Assembly (NCBI RefSeq): GCF_010233585.1
Contig: NZ_CP045997.1
Location: 620,001 to 684,000, forward strand
Direction: 5' to 3'
DNA from: Spirosoma endbachense
GTDB lineage: Bacteria; Bacteroidota; Bacteroidia; Cytophagales; Spirosomataceae
Length of the DNA: 64,000 nucleotides
Below, piece after piece: positions 27,606-36,982 of this stretch. Positions within the stretch are counted from its first letter, which is position 1. Each line of letters starts with the position of its first letter. Below the pieces are notes generated by a model that was not told where the DNA came from, did not search any database, and saw only the letters and a program-made list of their open reading frames with translations. Both the position numbers and the translations under genes were made by a program.

Positions 27606-28796
27606 TTATGTTATTTTACTTTCCCAATCGGTTTTGTACGAATAGACCCAGCCCATTTTTTTTGCCTCCATTTTTACAAAAAAAGGCAGGAGAAGATCCC
27701 GAAAAAATCGTTGGAATGCATTAGGAACTGCCTTACTATCGCCCACTTTTCGGGCTTGTCTGATCATTGTTTGAACCCGTTCCTGACGCAGTGATTGAAA
27801 TCGCTCAAAAGCTTCAGTCAGTGACGGTAAATCCCGAATACACTTGGCTAATACGATCGTATCTTCCAGCGCCAGTGAAGCACCCTGCCCAATATGCGGG
27901 GCGGTGGCATGGGCAGCATCACCAATCAGGCAGACCCTTCCTTTATGCCACTGTGGTAAAAAAGGTATATCATAAACCGGATAAATTTCAATGGATTGGG
28001 CAGCCCGGATGATCTCAGCAATGGGGTACGGGTCCTGTTTATGCAAAGACAATAGTTGCTCTTTTAAGGCTGCCAGTTCAAGTTGGCTAAGTTCGCTTTT
28101 ATGCGGCTCGTCAGGCTGGGAAAAGTTATTGAACCACCATACCTCGCCCTTGTTGGAAAGAGCATAAGCGAAAAAACTGCGTTGCCCAAACGTCATCCGG
28201 ATAGAACCGGCCAGATTACTTATTCCTGGTAGCTTGGTAAACCCACCTGTCGATAAAAGCCCCGTATACGAGGGTTTAACGGCATCCTGAAAAAGGCAGC
28301 TCCGGGTAGCCGAGCGAATGCCATCGCAGCCAATCAGCAGATTGCCCTCCGCCTGCGAACCATCCTCGAAGAAAGCAGTCACCGTATTTTCATGGCCCTG
28401 CGAAAGGGACGTTAATCGTTTCCCAAACTCAATAGCAATTCCTGCCTGTTGGGCAGCTTTCCGCAACGCACCATTGAGCAACCCGCGTTTTAACTGAACG
28501 GTTTCGCTACCATATAAAGCCTTCTGGTCAGCGTTATCGATCAGGCCGATCGGTTTGTTCTGCGCATTAAAGAAACTGATTTTCCCCGGTGTATAATCGG
28601 TCAATATTTCCTGAAGGGGTAAAAAATCGTTAATCACATTCAAGCCATTGGGCGAAATACCCAGAAAAGCTCCTTTCGTATCATTGGGCATGGGCTGGGC
28701 TTCATAAATGGTGGCGTCAATACCAACTCGTTTCAAAGCGAGCGCCATGACTGGGCCGGCAATTCCACAACCGATGATGATTGCCTTATTATTCAT
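27606..28796 (-). CDS. FAD-dependent aromatic/TetX-like monooxygenase
   Basis: A 396-residue group A flavoprotein monooxygenase. The N-terminal FAD motif is IIGCGIAGPVMALALKR, and CLIGDAAHATAPHIGQGASLALED near 300 is the second FAD/ribityl motif. GCDGIRSATR near 165 is the DG motif binding FAD and NAD(P)H. Enzymes of this class hydroxylate aromatics or, as in TetX, tetracyclines. The gene is divergent from an AraC-family regulator 126 bases away, which suggests inducible control by that regulator. It runs convergent with the hydrolase gene ending at 27557. Confidence 0.87.
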   Translation of the reverse strand: MNNKAIIIGCGIAGPVMALALKRVGIDATIYEAQPMPNDTKGAFLGISPNGLNVINDFLPLQEILTDYTPGKISFFNAQNKPIGLIDNADQKALYGSETVQLKRGLLNGALRKAAQQAGIAIEFGKRLTSLSQGHENTVTAFFEDGSQAEGNLLIGCDGIRSATRSCLFQDAVKPSYTGLLSTGGFTKLPGISNLAGSIRMTFGQRSFFAYALSNKGEVWWFNNFSQPDEPHKSELSQLELAALKEQLLSLHKQDPYPIAEIIRAAQSIEIYPVYDIPFLPQWHKGRVCLIGDAAHATAPHIGQGASLALEDTIVLAKCIRDLPSLTEAFERFQSLRQERVQTMIRQARKVGDSKAVPNAFQRFFRDLLLPFFVKMEAKKMGWVYSYKTDWESKIT

Positions 28797-28922
28797 ACTG
28801 TCCTGCTGGTTTATGTTGAAATCACGCGGTGATCCTGCCGATCACGATTCGTTGATCAAAAGTAGGTGACCTTGCGGGGAGGGTGTTATATTTAAAGGAG
28901 TAAAACTTATACCTGAGAGAGT

Positions 28923-29906
28923 ATGTCTTTTATCGTTCAAAACGGTGACGATAGCCGTGTTCTGTACAGCAATCAAGCAGCAGCCAACAACTTTGTTAGC
29001 AGCAATTTAAAAGGCGAATGGCTGCATCAATCCTTTCCGATGGGTGATTTAAAAATGAAGCAGTGGCAATTCGACGGAATCAGGTTCGGCTACAGCGAAT
29101 GCCTTTTTAAAAATCCGGTGTCGTTCGACTGGCGTGGCGATATGGATGTGGTGACCCTCTATTTTAACCTGAAAGGCCGGGTGTCAATGGGAAATAAGCA
29201 AAACAGGATTGAGCTTGGCACGAACCAGCAGAATATGTTTTACGATACGGAAGCCACCGGCACGATGAAGGCAGAAGAGCTCAGGCTAAAATCCTTCATG
29301 GTCCAATTCACGAAGGATGCCTTTATCAGGATCGCCAGCGGAGGCAATGATACGCTCCGGCATTTTGCCGATCAGGTTGCGGCTGGCAAACCGGCAACAC
29401 TTTCCGGGAGTAATTTATACATCGATGCCTCTATCCAAAATTGCATCAATGCGATTCTGAGCTGTTCCTTTTCCGATTCCCTGAAACGTCTGTTTTTTAT
29501 GTCAAAAGCGATGGAATTGCTGGTTTTACAGGCGGAGGCTCACAATCGGATGCTACTTCCCCAATCGGTTTATGCCAAAACGGAGTATGACAGGGAGCGG
29601 ATCATTTTTGCCCGCGATTACATGCTGGCACATCTGGAAATGCCGCCCAGCATCACAGAACTCGCTCAGTTGGCTGGCCTCAATGAGTTCAAGTTAAAAA
29701 AGGGGTATAAGGAATTGTTCGGCACCACGATTTTTAGTCATCTGGCCGAAGCGCGCCTTGAACTTGCCCAACAGGAGCTTCAACAGAAGGAAAAGTCAAT
29801 TACACAGATCGCCATTGAATTAGGCTACTGTTCGGTACAACATTTCAGCCGGGCGTTTAAAACCAAATACGGCATTGCCCCCAAGCAGGCCCAGATCAAA
29901 TACTGA
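28923..29906 (+). CDS. AraC-family transcriptional regulator, divergent from the FAD monooxygenase
   Basis: A 327-residue regulator. The C-terminal 100 residues form two helix-turn-helix units (SITELAQLAGLNEFKLKKGY and ITQIAIELGYCSVQHFSRAF), ending KTKYGIAPKQAQIKY. The N-terminal 200 residues are a poorly conserved sensing domain without a cupin signature that I recognise. Its position next to a divergent monooxygenase makes that gene the likely target. The intergenic space (28797-28922) would hold the operator, but I cannot identify a repeat there. Confidence 0.88.
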   Translation: MSFIVQNGDDSRVLYSNQAAANNFVSSNLKGEWLHQSFPMGDLKMKQWQFDGIRFGYSECLFKNPVSFDWRGDMDVVTLYFNLKGRVSMGNKQNRIELGTNQQNMFYDTEATGTMKAEELRLKSFMVQFTKDAFIRIASGGNDTLRHFADQVAAGKPATLSGSNLYIDASIQNCINAILSCSFSDSLKRLFFMSKAMELLVLQAEAHNRMLLPQSVYAKTEYDRERIIFARDYMLAHLEMPPSITELAQLAGLNEFKLKKGYKELFGTTIFSHLAEARLELAQQELQQKEKSITQIAIELGYCSVQHFSRAFKTKYGIAPKQAQIKY

Positions 29907-29963
29907 GTAGCTTGCCTATGCCAGTCATTCGGGATCTTTTAGCGGGCAGGCTGGTTCTGTACC

Positions 29964-32129
29964 TCACTTGGCCACTACATACTGCGCTCGTTTCGCAATA
30001 TCAATATCCTGAGCAACGACTGGTCGTAGTTTTTCCCAATGGAAACGTAGTTTGTCATTTTGTGCCCAGGTGGTGCCTTTCTGCTCGCTCAAATGAACCA
30101 ATGGCATCTCGTTGTACAACGGGCTTGTGATCGAAACGACCTCATCCCAATAGCGCAGGGCTGCCTCAAGGTGTTTTACAGCCTCCTGCTTAGTCGATTC
30201 ACCACCTTTTGTGCGGTATGTTTGTAAAGCAACTGCTCCTTTCAGTTTTTCGGCCAGATGCAACCCCAGATTAGCCCATACCCGCACATCTGCCACTTCG
30301 TACTGGAGCGAACGATTCGCCGATGTGTTTATCGATTGCACAAGTTGCAGTGATTTCTGACTATCCCGTTCCAGCATCTGAGCCAAAATCGGGGGTGTTA
30401 TTCTAGTCTTATCGAATGACTTACCCGACAAAGTTGCTTTCACAAACTCACTTACCGACACATAATCCGGATCGAGAACGGCCTGGGTAATTTGCTGATC
30501 GACGGAAATATACGACACGTTCTTGTTCGCATCATGGGCCATCATCCCTTCACTATACAGCGAGAAATCCCAGGTAAAATCAAAGGCCGATGCCAGCCGC
30601 AACGGTGTCGACGACGCCAATGCATAAGCCTCGAGCAACGGATCAGCTCCGGAACCATACCGACGAACGAATTCAGCCTTGAAAACCGCATCGGGCGTTG
30701 CCGGATTGTAGAGTAACCGGCCCCAAAGTTTATAAAACAGCCATTGACGTTCAAATGCGTAGGTCCAATCGACTGGCCCACCTGGTTTGGTAAAATAGTC
30801 TTTGGCCGGAATGTACGTTTCAGAACCAAGAAAATAGCCGCCCATATACGACTGATTATTGGTGGCAATGTGTGCCCGAACAAAATCGGGGACTCCCCAG
30901 CGCAGGCAAAAGAAATCTTCATTCCGAACCGTCCAGGTGATTTTATAAGCCGTTGGGTCGGGTTTGAAATAGGTATCGTATAACTTTCCTCCGTGCACTT
31001 TTACCAGCTTGGGCGTCGAGTGGGCATGCGACCAGTTGTATTTTAAGTCGGCCCAGATCGGGCCTTCAATAAAGGCTAGCGATCCCTCCTGCTCGATAGA
31101 CTTTCGCGTCAGCTTTTCGGTTTCAATACTGGTTACGCCCAAGGAACCAGTCGTACTTGAAAATGGAATCCGGTGAATAAGCTTAGTTTTTCGATTTGCC
31201 AGCCGCATCCCGTCAAGGATCGTCGCTTTCATCCAGGTTTCTCGTTGCTGGGGTGTCATCCCACCCATTCCCTCACCTAGCGTCAGCCCAAAACCGGTCA
31301 GTTCCGGATACTCCTGAAGTACCTGTGTCACACACTCCCGAGTGTACCGCCTGACAACTTCTGACGTATCGCCATTGACAAAGTGAAGATGTTCCAGATT
31401 GTTGAGTGCCGGATTAGGGTTGTACGCTTTCGAAAATTCGGGGCTGGTAAAAATATTAAAGGGAACCAGATAGGTATCGATCGCCCGTTCATTTGCCATC
31501 CGGAAAATAGCGCGGAACAACGATTGCCATTCCTTCATTTGCTGATCATTGAAGGGCGTAGCAGCCGGAAAATTAGTCGGCCTGATCATAAATGGATAGG
31601 GATGCAGGTTCCATAAACTCAGCGCATTAAAGCGATTTTCAGCCATCATGTCCAGAAATCCCTTCCAATATGTCGTGTCCCGACAGGTTTCATAGTGCAG
31701 GTCGAGCGCGTAGCTATGCCGATACGTATCCCAGGGTAAATCAAACTTAATGGCTCGCAAGGCCAGGTGCGGCTTTTCACTACGGGCTTTGATCTGTGGA
31801 AGGGAAACGCCATTTTTAAGCTCTTCGACCACCGTAAGGCTCCCATAGATAAGCCCTCGTGGATCACCACCAGTGATGGTCAGACTTTTGTCATGCCAGG
31901 CAATGACGTAGGCTTCGCTTCCCAGTTTTTGGGCATCGATCGCCAGATTAATGGTATAGGCGGGCTTGCTCTGATCCAGCTTATATCGGCGCTCCAGTAG
32001 TACTTTTTTCAGCATACTGGCTGCATAGTGTGTCTGTGCGGATTGATCAGCCTGGTGAATAGCTACCTGTTGCGAAAATCCAAACGGAATGATGCCAACA
32101 AGGCAGATTAGTAGAAGTAGTCTTATCAT
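29964..32129 (-). CDS. Alpha-glucuronidase-like (GH67 N-domain) secreted glycosidase-like protein
   Basis: The protein has 721 residues from the ATG at 32129, chosen because it begins a signal peptide (MIRLLLLICLVGIIPFGFSQ); the frame runs 27 codons further up without conserved sequence. Residues of about 22-120 resemble the alpha-glucuronidase/GH20-type N-terminal domain (AYVIAWHDKSLTITGGDPRGLIYG, VVEELKNG). A TIM-barrel-like centre follows (YWKGFLDMMAENRFNALSLWNLHPYPF; TGFGLTLGEGMGG with acidic residues) and a helical C-terminal part. It probably acts on a uronic-acid or related glycan in the periplasm or at the surface. The GH family is not certain: it is not a textbook GH67 or GH115. Confidence 0.75.
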   Translation of the reverse strand: MIRLLLLICLVGIIPFGFSQQVAIHQADQSAQTHYAASMLKKVLLERRYKLDQSKPAYTINLAIDAQKLGSEAYVIAWHDKSLTITGGDPRGLIYGSLTVVEELKNGVSLPQIKARSEKPHLALRAIKFDLPWDTYRHSYALDLHYETCRDTTYWKGFLDMMAENRFNALSLWNLHPYPFMIRPTNFPAATPFNDQQMKEWQSLFRAIFRMANERAIDTYLVPFNIFTSPEFSKAYNPNPALNNLEHLHFVNGDTSEVVRRYTRECVTQVLQEYPELTGFGLTLGEGMGGMTPQQRETWMKATILDGMRLANRKTKLIHRIPFSSTTGSLGVTSIETEKLTRKSIEQEGSLAFIEGPIWADLKYNWSHAHSTPKLVKVHGGKLYDTYFKPDPTAYKITWTVRNEDFFCLRWGVPDFVRAHIATNNQSYMGGYFLGSETYIPAKDYFTKPGGPVDWTYAFERQWLFYKLWGRLLYNPATPDAVFKAEFVRRYGSGADPLLEAYALASSTPLRLASAFDFTWDFSLYSEGMMAHDANKNVSYISVDQQITQAVLDPDYVSVSEFVKATLSGKSFDKTRITPPILAQMLERDSQKSLQLVQSINTSANRSLQYEVADVRVWANLGLHLAEKLKGAVALQTYRTKGGESTKQEAVKHLEAALRYWDEVVSITSPLYNEMPLVHLSEQKGTTWAQNDKLRFHWEKLRPVVAQDIDIAKRAQYVVAK

Positions 32130-32424
32130 GGCAATAGAAGGTTTGTGTCGGGCACTTACTGGCATGCTTTGAGGCCAGTCTAATGCGTTTCCCCTTTTGA
32201 TGGTTAACACAGCCTATGATTCCAAATGCAGGTTAGTCTGGGTATATACTTGGGAATTGAAAAATAAATAACCCAAATGAGACCGTTTTCCGATTCCGGG
32301 AAATTCGTAACATCCGCTCCATACCAGTTAATCCTGCCTTTATGTCCTTTACTGAACGAACTGATTAATCGAGTATCTTGCAAAAAAGCACGTTACCAGT
32401 GATTTGTTGCACAAACTGTCAATC

Positions 32425-32790
32425 ATGATTCAGTTCAAACGGTTAGACCATATCCTTATCTCGATTCCGGAGGGCAAAACGGCCCAGGCGAGAACGTTTT
32501 ATAGCCAGGTGCTCGGACTGCGCGAAATTCCCGGTGAGCATCCGAAAGGTGCAATCTGGTTTCAAATTGCTGATATTGAGTTGCACTTGCGGGAAGAAGA
32601 AGTGGGTCAATATTCGTCCCGGCACCCCGCCTTTGAAGTCACTGACCTGGAAACCGCTCAGCAGGAACTCAAGCAGAAAGACGTTGCTCTTGAGTATTCA
32701 ACGGAGATCGATGGGCGTCAACGTTTTTTCATTCGCGACCCTTTTGGCAACCGGATCGAGTTTTTACAGTACCAAACAGGTCAAAAATAG
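32425..32790 (+). CDS. VOC (glyoxalase/bleomycin-resistance) superfamily protein
   Basis: A 121-residue single-domain VOC protein from the ATG at 32425 (an upstream TTG adds seven residues). RLDHILISIPEGKTAQARTF opens the first beta-alpha-beta unit, followed by FYSQVLGLREIPG, and the second unit ends RQRFFIRDPFGNRIEFLQY. A metal-binding His (LDH), a mid-chain ELHLR and a late Glu (RIEF) are present. Functions in the family range from glyoxalase to dioxygenase and antibiotic binding, and the substrate here is unknown. Confidence 0.87.
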   Translation: MIQFKRLDHILISIPEGKTAQARTFYSQVLGLREIPGEHPKGAIWFQIADIELHLREEEVGQYSSRHPAFEVTDLETAQQELKQKDVALEYSTEIDGRQRFFIRDPFGNRIEFLQYQTGQK

Positions 32791-32918
32791 ATTGATTGCC
32801 AAGTCGCGTCGGGTTGTGATTTTAAGACAGCCTGGGGTGGGAATAGTATGACAGGATGGTCCGTTCCTTTTACTACCTGTCCAGTGGATTTTAAAGCAGT
32901 ACCTCCTACCCCGTTGTC

Positions 32919-34286
32919 ATGAAAACCGTTGAGAATTGTCCAGCATCAAACACCCGGCGCGATTTTGTCAAAAAGACGTTTATCGGTACAGCTGCCCTGT
33001 CGGTAGGTGGTATCTTACCGGGATTCAGTGCCCAAAGCTACGGTCGGATTCTGGGAGCCAATGAAAAAGTACGCGTCGGTGTCATGGGTGTCAATAGCCG
33101 TGGGTTGGCCCTGTCGAGCAATTTCGCCTTACAACCCAACTGCGAAGTGGCAACGATCTGTGATGTTGACGCCAGAGCGGCCGAAAAAGCCATTTCAACC
33201 GTAACCGGCATTCAGACAGCAAAGCCTAAAAATCAGCCCGACTTCAGGAAGGCCCTCGAAGACAGGGACATGGATGCACTGGTGATTGCTGCTCCCGACC
33301 ATTGGCACGCTCCCGCTGCTATTCTGGCTTCGAAAGCGGGTAAACATGTATACCTGGAAAAGCCATGCAGCCATAACCCCCATGAGGGTGAATTGCTGGT
33401 CGCCGTAGCAGCGAAGTACAAAAACGTGATTCAGATGGGGAACCAACGGCGATCATGGCCCAATGTGAAGCAAGCGATCGATGACATTAAACGGGGAGCT
33501 ATTGGCCGACCTTATTTTGCCAAAGGCTGGTATACCAACAACCGGGCAACGATTGGTATTGGTAAAGAAGAAGCCGTGCCTTCCTGGCTGAATTATGACT
33601 TATGGCAGGGACCGGCTCCCCGTCGTTCCTATAAAAATAACGTTATTCACTACAACTGGCACTGGTTCTGGCATTGGGGAACGGGCGAAGCACTCAATAA
33701 CGGCACGCATATGCTCGATCTGATGCGTTGGGGACTCGACGTCGAATACCCGAATAAAGTTACGTCGCTGGGTGGGCGGTATCGGTATAAAGACGACTGG
33801 GAAGCTCCTTACACGCAGGTCATTAATCTGACCTTCAACAACAATACGGCCATGACCTGGGAAGGTAGAAGCTGCAATGGCCGAACCGTTGAAGGAAGTG
33901 ACGTAGGCGTTACGTTTTATGGTGAAACGGGCTCCTTACAATACGGGGGTGGAAATGCCTATAAAATCTTTGACCTCGATAACAAACTGGTCAAAGATGT
34001 AAAAAATGATTTACCCATCGATCCCCGCAACCGAATGAATCCGTCACAGGTGCTCGATGCCACCCATCTTCAAAACTTCGTCGAAGCCATCCAGAAAGGA
34101 ACGCCACTGGCTTCGGGCATCATAGGTGGTCACCAGAGCACCTTGCTCTGCCAATTGGGGAACATTGCGCTACGCTCAGGCAGTGCGTTGGACATCGATC
34201 CGTCGAATGGGCATATTTTAAACAACAAAGCTGCGGCAACATTCTGGCAGCGTGATTATGAAAAAGGGTGGGAACCAACGGCTTAG
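32919..34286 (+). CDS. Secreted Gfo/Idh/MocA family oxidoreductase (Tat substrate)
   Basis: A 455-residue protein with a Tat signal (NTRRDFVKKTFIGTAALSVGG). The Rossmann domain starts VRVGVMGVNSRG, and the active-site region has AAPDHWHAPAAILA and YLEKPCSHNP, the EKP motif of the family. A His/Trp-rich stretch (YNWHWFWHWGTGEALNNGTH) lies where substrate contacts are expected. Exported members in Bacteroidota keep NAD tightly bound; one branch (GH109) hydrolyses alpha-N-acetylgalactosaminides by a redox mechanism. Being just upstream of nag genes, an amino-sugar role is plausible but not shown. Confidence 0.88.
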   Translation: MKTVENCPASNTRRDFVKKTFIGTAALSVGGILPGFSAQSYGRILGANEKVRVGVMGVNSRGLALSSNFALQPNCEVATICDVDARAAEKAISTVTGIQTAKPKNQPDFRKALEDRDMDALVIAAPDHWHAPAAILASKAGKHVYLEKPCSHNPHEGELLVAVAAKYKNVIQMGNQRRSWPNVKQAIDDIKRGAIGRPYFAKGWYTNNRATIGIGKEEAVPSWLNYDLWQGPAPRRSYKNNVIHYNWHWFWHWGTGEALNNGTHMLDLMRWGLDVEYPNKVTSLGGRYRYKDDWEAPYTQVINLTFNNNTAMTWEGRSCNGRTVEGSDVGVTFYGETGSLQYGGGNAYKIFDLDNKLVKDVKNDLPIDPRNRMNPSQVLDATHLQNFVEAIQKGTPLASGIIGGHQSTLLCQLGNIALRSGSALDIDPSNGHILNNKAAATFWQRDYEKGWEPTA

Positions 34287-34395
34287 TTACCGGCCAATAG
34301 GTATTGGTGATTCACTTATTGATTTACATTCAGAACGCCTTTGGCAATGAATCCCTGTCGAATAATCCCAGCAATTTATTAACGACCAGCCACGA

Positions 34396-35727
34396 ATGAG
34401 TGCACTAGCAATTGATGTCAGTAGCCTGAGCAAGCGGGAAACCACGATTTCAATTTTTCTGATTGGGCTGATGTTTTTCATCTTCGGCTTCATTTCCTGG
34501 GTTAACTCCATCCTGATTCCCTACTTCAAAATAGCCTGCGAACTAACCAGCTTTCAGGCCTATCTGGTCGCTTTTGCGTTTTACATCGCCTATTTTATCA
34601 TGTCAGTTCCGGCGTCTTATCTGTTAAAAGCCGTTGGATTCAAGAAAGGAATGATGATCGGTTTTTGGGCAATGGCTCTGGGCGCATTCATTTTTATTCC
34701 GGCCGCCATGACCCGAACCTACGCCGTTTTCCTGATGGGGCTTTTCACCATCGGCATCGGCCTGGCCATTCTGCAAACGGCAACGAATCCATACATTACC
34801 ATTCTGGGTCCGAAAGAACGGGCTGCCCAACGGATCAGCATCATGGGTATCTGCAACAAAGCCGCCGGAATCCTGTCGCCCCTTGTGTTCGCTGCCGTAA
34901 TCCTGCGCCCGACCGATACGGATCTATTTGCCCAGTTAAGTACGATGAGCCCCATTCAGCGGGGGGCGGCCCTCGACGAACTGGTCCGTCGGGTTATTCC
35001 ACCCTATGCCGTGTTGGGTACGTTCCTGTTTGCGCTGGGTTATCTGGTGTATCGGTCGCCACTTCCCGAAATCAATACCGAACACGAAAGTGCCGATGTT
35101 GCCACAGCCAATGCGGGAAAAACGAGTATCCTCCAGTTTCCGCACCTGATTTTGGGCGCACTGGCCATTTTCCTGCACGTAGGTACGCAGGTGATCGCCA
35201 TAGACACCATTATCGGCTATGCTAACTCGATGGGAATCGATTTATTAAAAGCGAAGGCATTTCCATCCTATACGCTGTTCTGTACCATCTGTGGTTATAT
35301 TATTGGTATCATCTGTATTCCGCGATTTGTCAGTCAGGTTGATGCGTTACGTACCTGCACCTTGCTTGGAACTGCCTTCACGCTGCTGATCATTTTCACC
35401 AGTGGAACCGTTTCGTTTCTCGGCTACACCGCCGATATTTCCATCTGGTTTGTGGTGCTATTAGGGTTAGCAAACTCGCTCGTCTGGGCCGGACTCTGGC
35501 CGCTGGCGCTGGATGGGCTGGGGCGTTTCACGAAAATTGGTGCCTCCATTCTGATTATGGGCTTGTGCGGGAATGCCATTATGCCTCTTATTTACGGTTA
35601 TTTGGCGGATGTGTTCACAGTCCGGCTTGCTTACTGGGTGCTTTTTCCCTGTTACCTGTATCTGGTTTTTTATGCCGTGTATGGACATACGGTGAAACGG
35701 TGGTCGTTGATGAACAGTAGCTTGTGA
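34396..35727 (+). CDS. nagP: FucP-type sugar MFS transporter, probably for N-acetylglucosamine
   Basis: A 443-residue twelve-helix permease. FFIFGFISWVNSILIPYFK in helix one and QTATNPYITILGP in helix four are FucP/GluP-family hallmarks. These are sugar/proton symporters in the inner membrane; the NagP branch imports N-acetylglucosamine. The stop codon overlaps the nagA start (TGATG), and nagA and nagB follow, so amino-sugar uptake is well supported by context. As this is not a PTS, the sugar enters unphosphorylated and needs a kinase. Confidence 0.85.
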   Translation: MSALAIDVSSLSKRETTISIFLIGLMFFIFGFISWVNSILIPYFKIACELTSFQAYLVAFAFYIAYFIMSVPASYLLKAVGFKKGMMIGFWAMALGAFIFIPAAMTRTYAVFLMGLFTIGIGLAILQTATNPYITILGPKERAAQRISIMGICNKAAGILSPLVFAAVILRPTDTDLFAQLSTMSPIQRGAALDELVRRVIPPYAVLGTFLFALGYLVYRSPLPEINTEHESADVATANAGKTSILQFPHLILGALAIFLHVGTQVIAIDTIIGYANSMGIDLLKAKAFPSYTLFCTICGYIIGIICIPRFVSQVDALRTCTLLGTAFTLLIIFTSGTVSFLGYTADISIWFVVLLGLANSLVWAGLWPLALDGLGRFTKIGASILIMGLCGNAIMPLIYGYLADVFTVRLAYWVLFPCYLYLVFYAVYGHTVKRWSLMNSSL

Positions 35728-36902
35728 TGCGGCAAAAAATAAGCAACGGCACGATTTTGACACCCTATCGAACGATCCGGAATGGAACGGTGGTCATTGA
35801 TGGAAGTCAGATTCTGGGTATCCATGACGGGCCGGTCGATGTGCCCGACGCGGTCGAGATCGATGCACAAAACCAGTTTGTGTCACCCGGTTTTATCGAC
35901 ATTCATGTACACGGTGGAGGTGGCTTTGATTTCATGGACGGCACCGAAGAAGCCTTCCTCAAAATCGCAGAACTTCACGCCCGATACGGCACAACGGCGC
36001 TGGTTCCGACCACGCTGACGGCTGAGCGCGATGATTTATTACAAACGCTGGATGTCTACGAGCGGGCAAACCGGAGCAATACCCGTGGAGCCACCTTTCT
36101 GGGCATTCACCTGGAGGGGCCATATTTTGCACTCAGCCAGCGGGGTGCTCAGGACCCGCGTTACATCCGGAATCCCGACCCGGACGAATACGAACAGATT
36201 CTCAATCACTCATCTTCTATCGTTCGCTGGAGTGCGGCTCCTGAATTGGATGGCGCTATTCCTTTTGGGCAACGACTGCGCCAGAAAGGCATTATTGCCG
36301 CAATAGCGCATACGGATGCGCTCTACGATGATGTCGTAATTGCCTGCGAAAACGGTTATTCGCTGGTAACCCATCTGTATTCAGCGATGTCGGGGGTTAC
36401 GCGCCGGAATGCGTTTCGCTACGCGGGTGTGATCGAAAGTGCTTTTTTGCTCGATCTCGACGTCGAAATCATTGGGGATGGCATTCACCTGCCGCCCCCT
36501 TTGCTTAAGCTCGTCTATAAAATTAAAGGCGCAGACCGAACCGCTCTGATTACCGATGCGATGCGGGCAGCCGGTATGCCCGAAGGCGAAAGCACCTTAG
36601 GCTCGCTTAAAAATGGCTTAAAGGTGATTGTGGAAGATGGCGTTGCCAAACTCCCCGACCGAACGTCGTTTGCAGGCAGCGTGGCAACGACCAGTCAACT
36701 CGTCCGGAATATGGTAAAACTGGCCGATGTATCGTTAACGGAAGCGGTTCGCATGGCCAGCACGACACCCGCCCGAATTATGGGCATCGATCATAAAAAG
36801 GGATCGCTCGCCAAAGGCAAAGACGCCGATATTGTTCTTTTTGATGAGAATTTCACCATTGGCCTGACAATGATTCAGGGGAAAATTGTGTACGAGAAAT
36901 AG
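35727..36902 (+). CDS. nagA: N-acetylglucosamine-6-phosphate deacetylase
   Basis: The protein has 391 residues from the ATG at 35727; an immediately upstream GTG is also possible. The amidohydrolase barrel shows FIDIHVHGGGGFDFMDG (first metal-binding His pair), FLGIHLEGPYF with the metal-binding Glu, IAHTDA, THLYSAMSG and the catalytic Asp region LITDAMRAAGMPEG. NagA removes acetate from GlcNAc-6-phosphate in the cytosol, the committed step before NagB. THLYSAMSG replaces the common THLFNAM. It is translationally coupled to the transporter gene. Confidence 0.93.
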   Translation: MRQKISNGTILTPYRTIRNGTVVIDGSQILGIHDGPVDVPDAVEIDAQNQFVSPGFIDIHVHGGGGFDFMDGTEEAFLKIAELHARYGTTALVPTTLTAERDDLLQTLDVYERANRSNTRGATFLGIHLEGPYFALSQRGAQDPRYIRNPDPDEYEQILNHSSSIVRWSAAPELDGAIPFGQRLRQKGIIAAIAHTDALYDDVVIACENGYSLVTHLYSAMSGVTRRNAFRYAGVIESAFLLDLDVEIIGDGIHLPPPLLKLVYKIKGADRTALITDAMRAAGMPEGESTLGSLKNGLKVIVEDGVAKLPDRTSFAGSVATTSQLVRNMVKLADVSLTEAVRMASTTPARIMGIDHKKGSLAKGKDADIVLFDENFTIGLTMIQGKIVYEK

Positions 36903-36982
36903 CTTTCGGCCTGCGATCAATCGGCTTACCAATACCGATTCCATGCAGACCGGCTACATATTGACTATTAATAATTGTTTTG

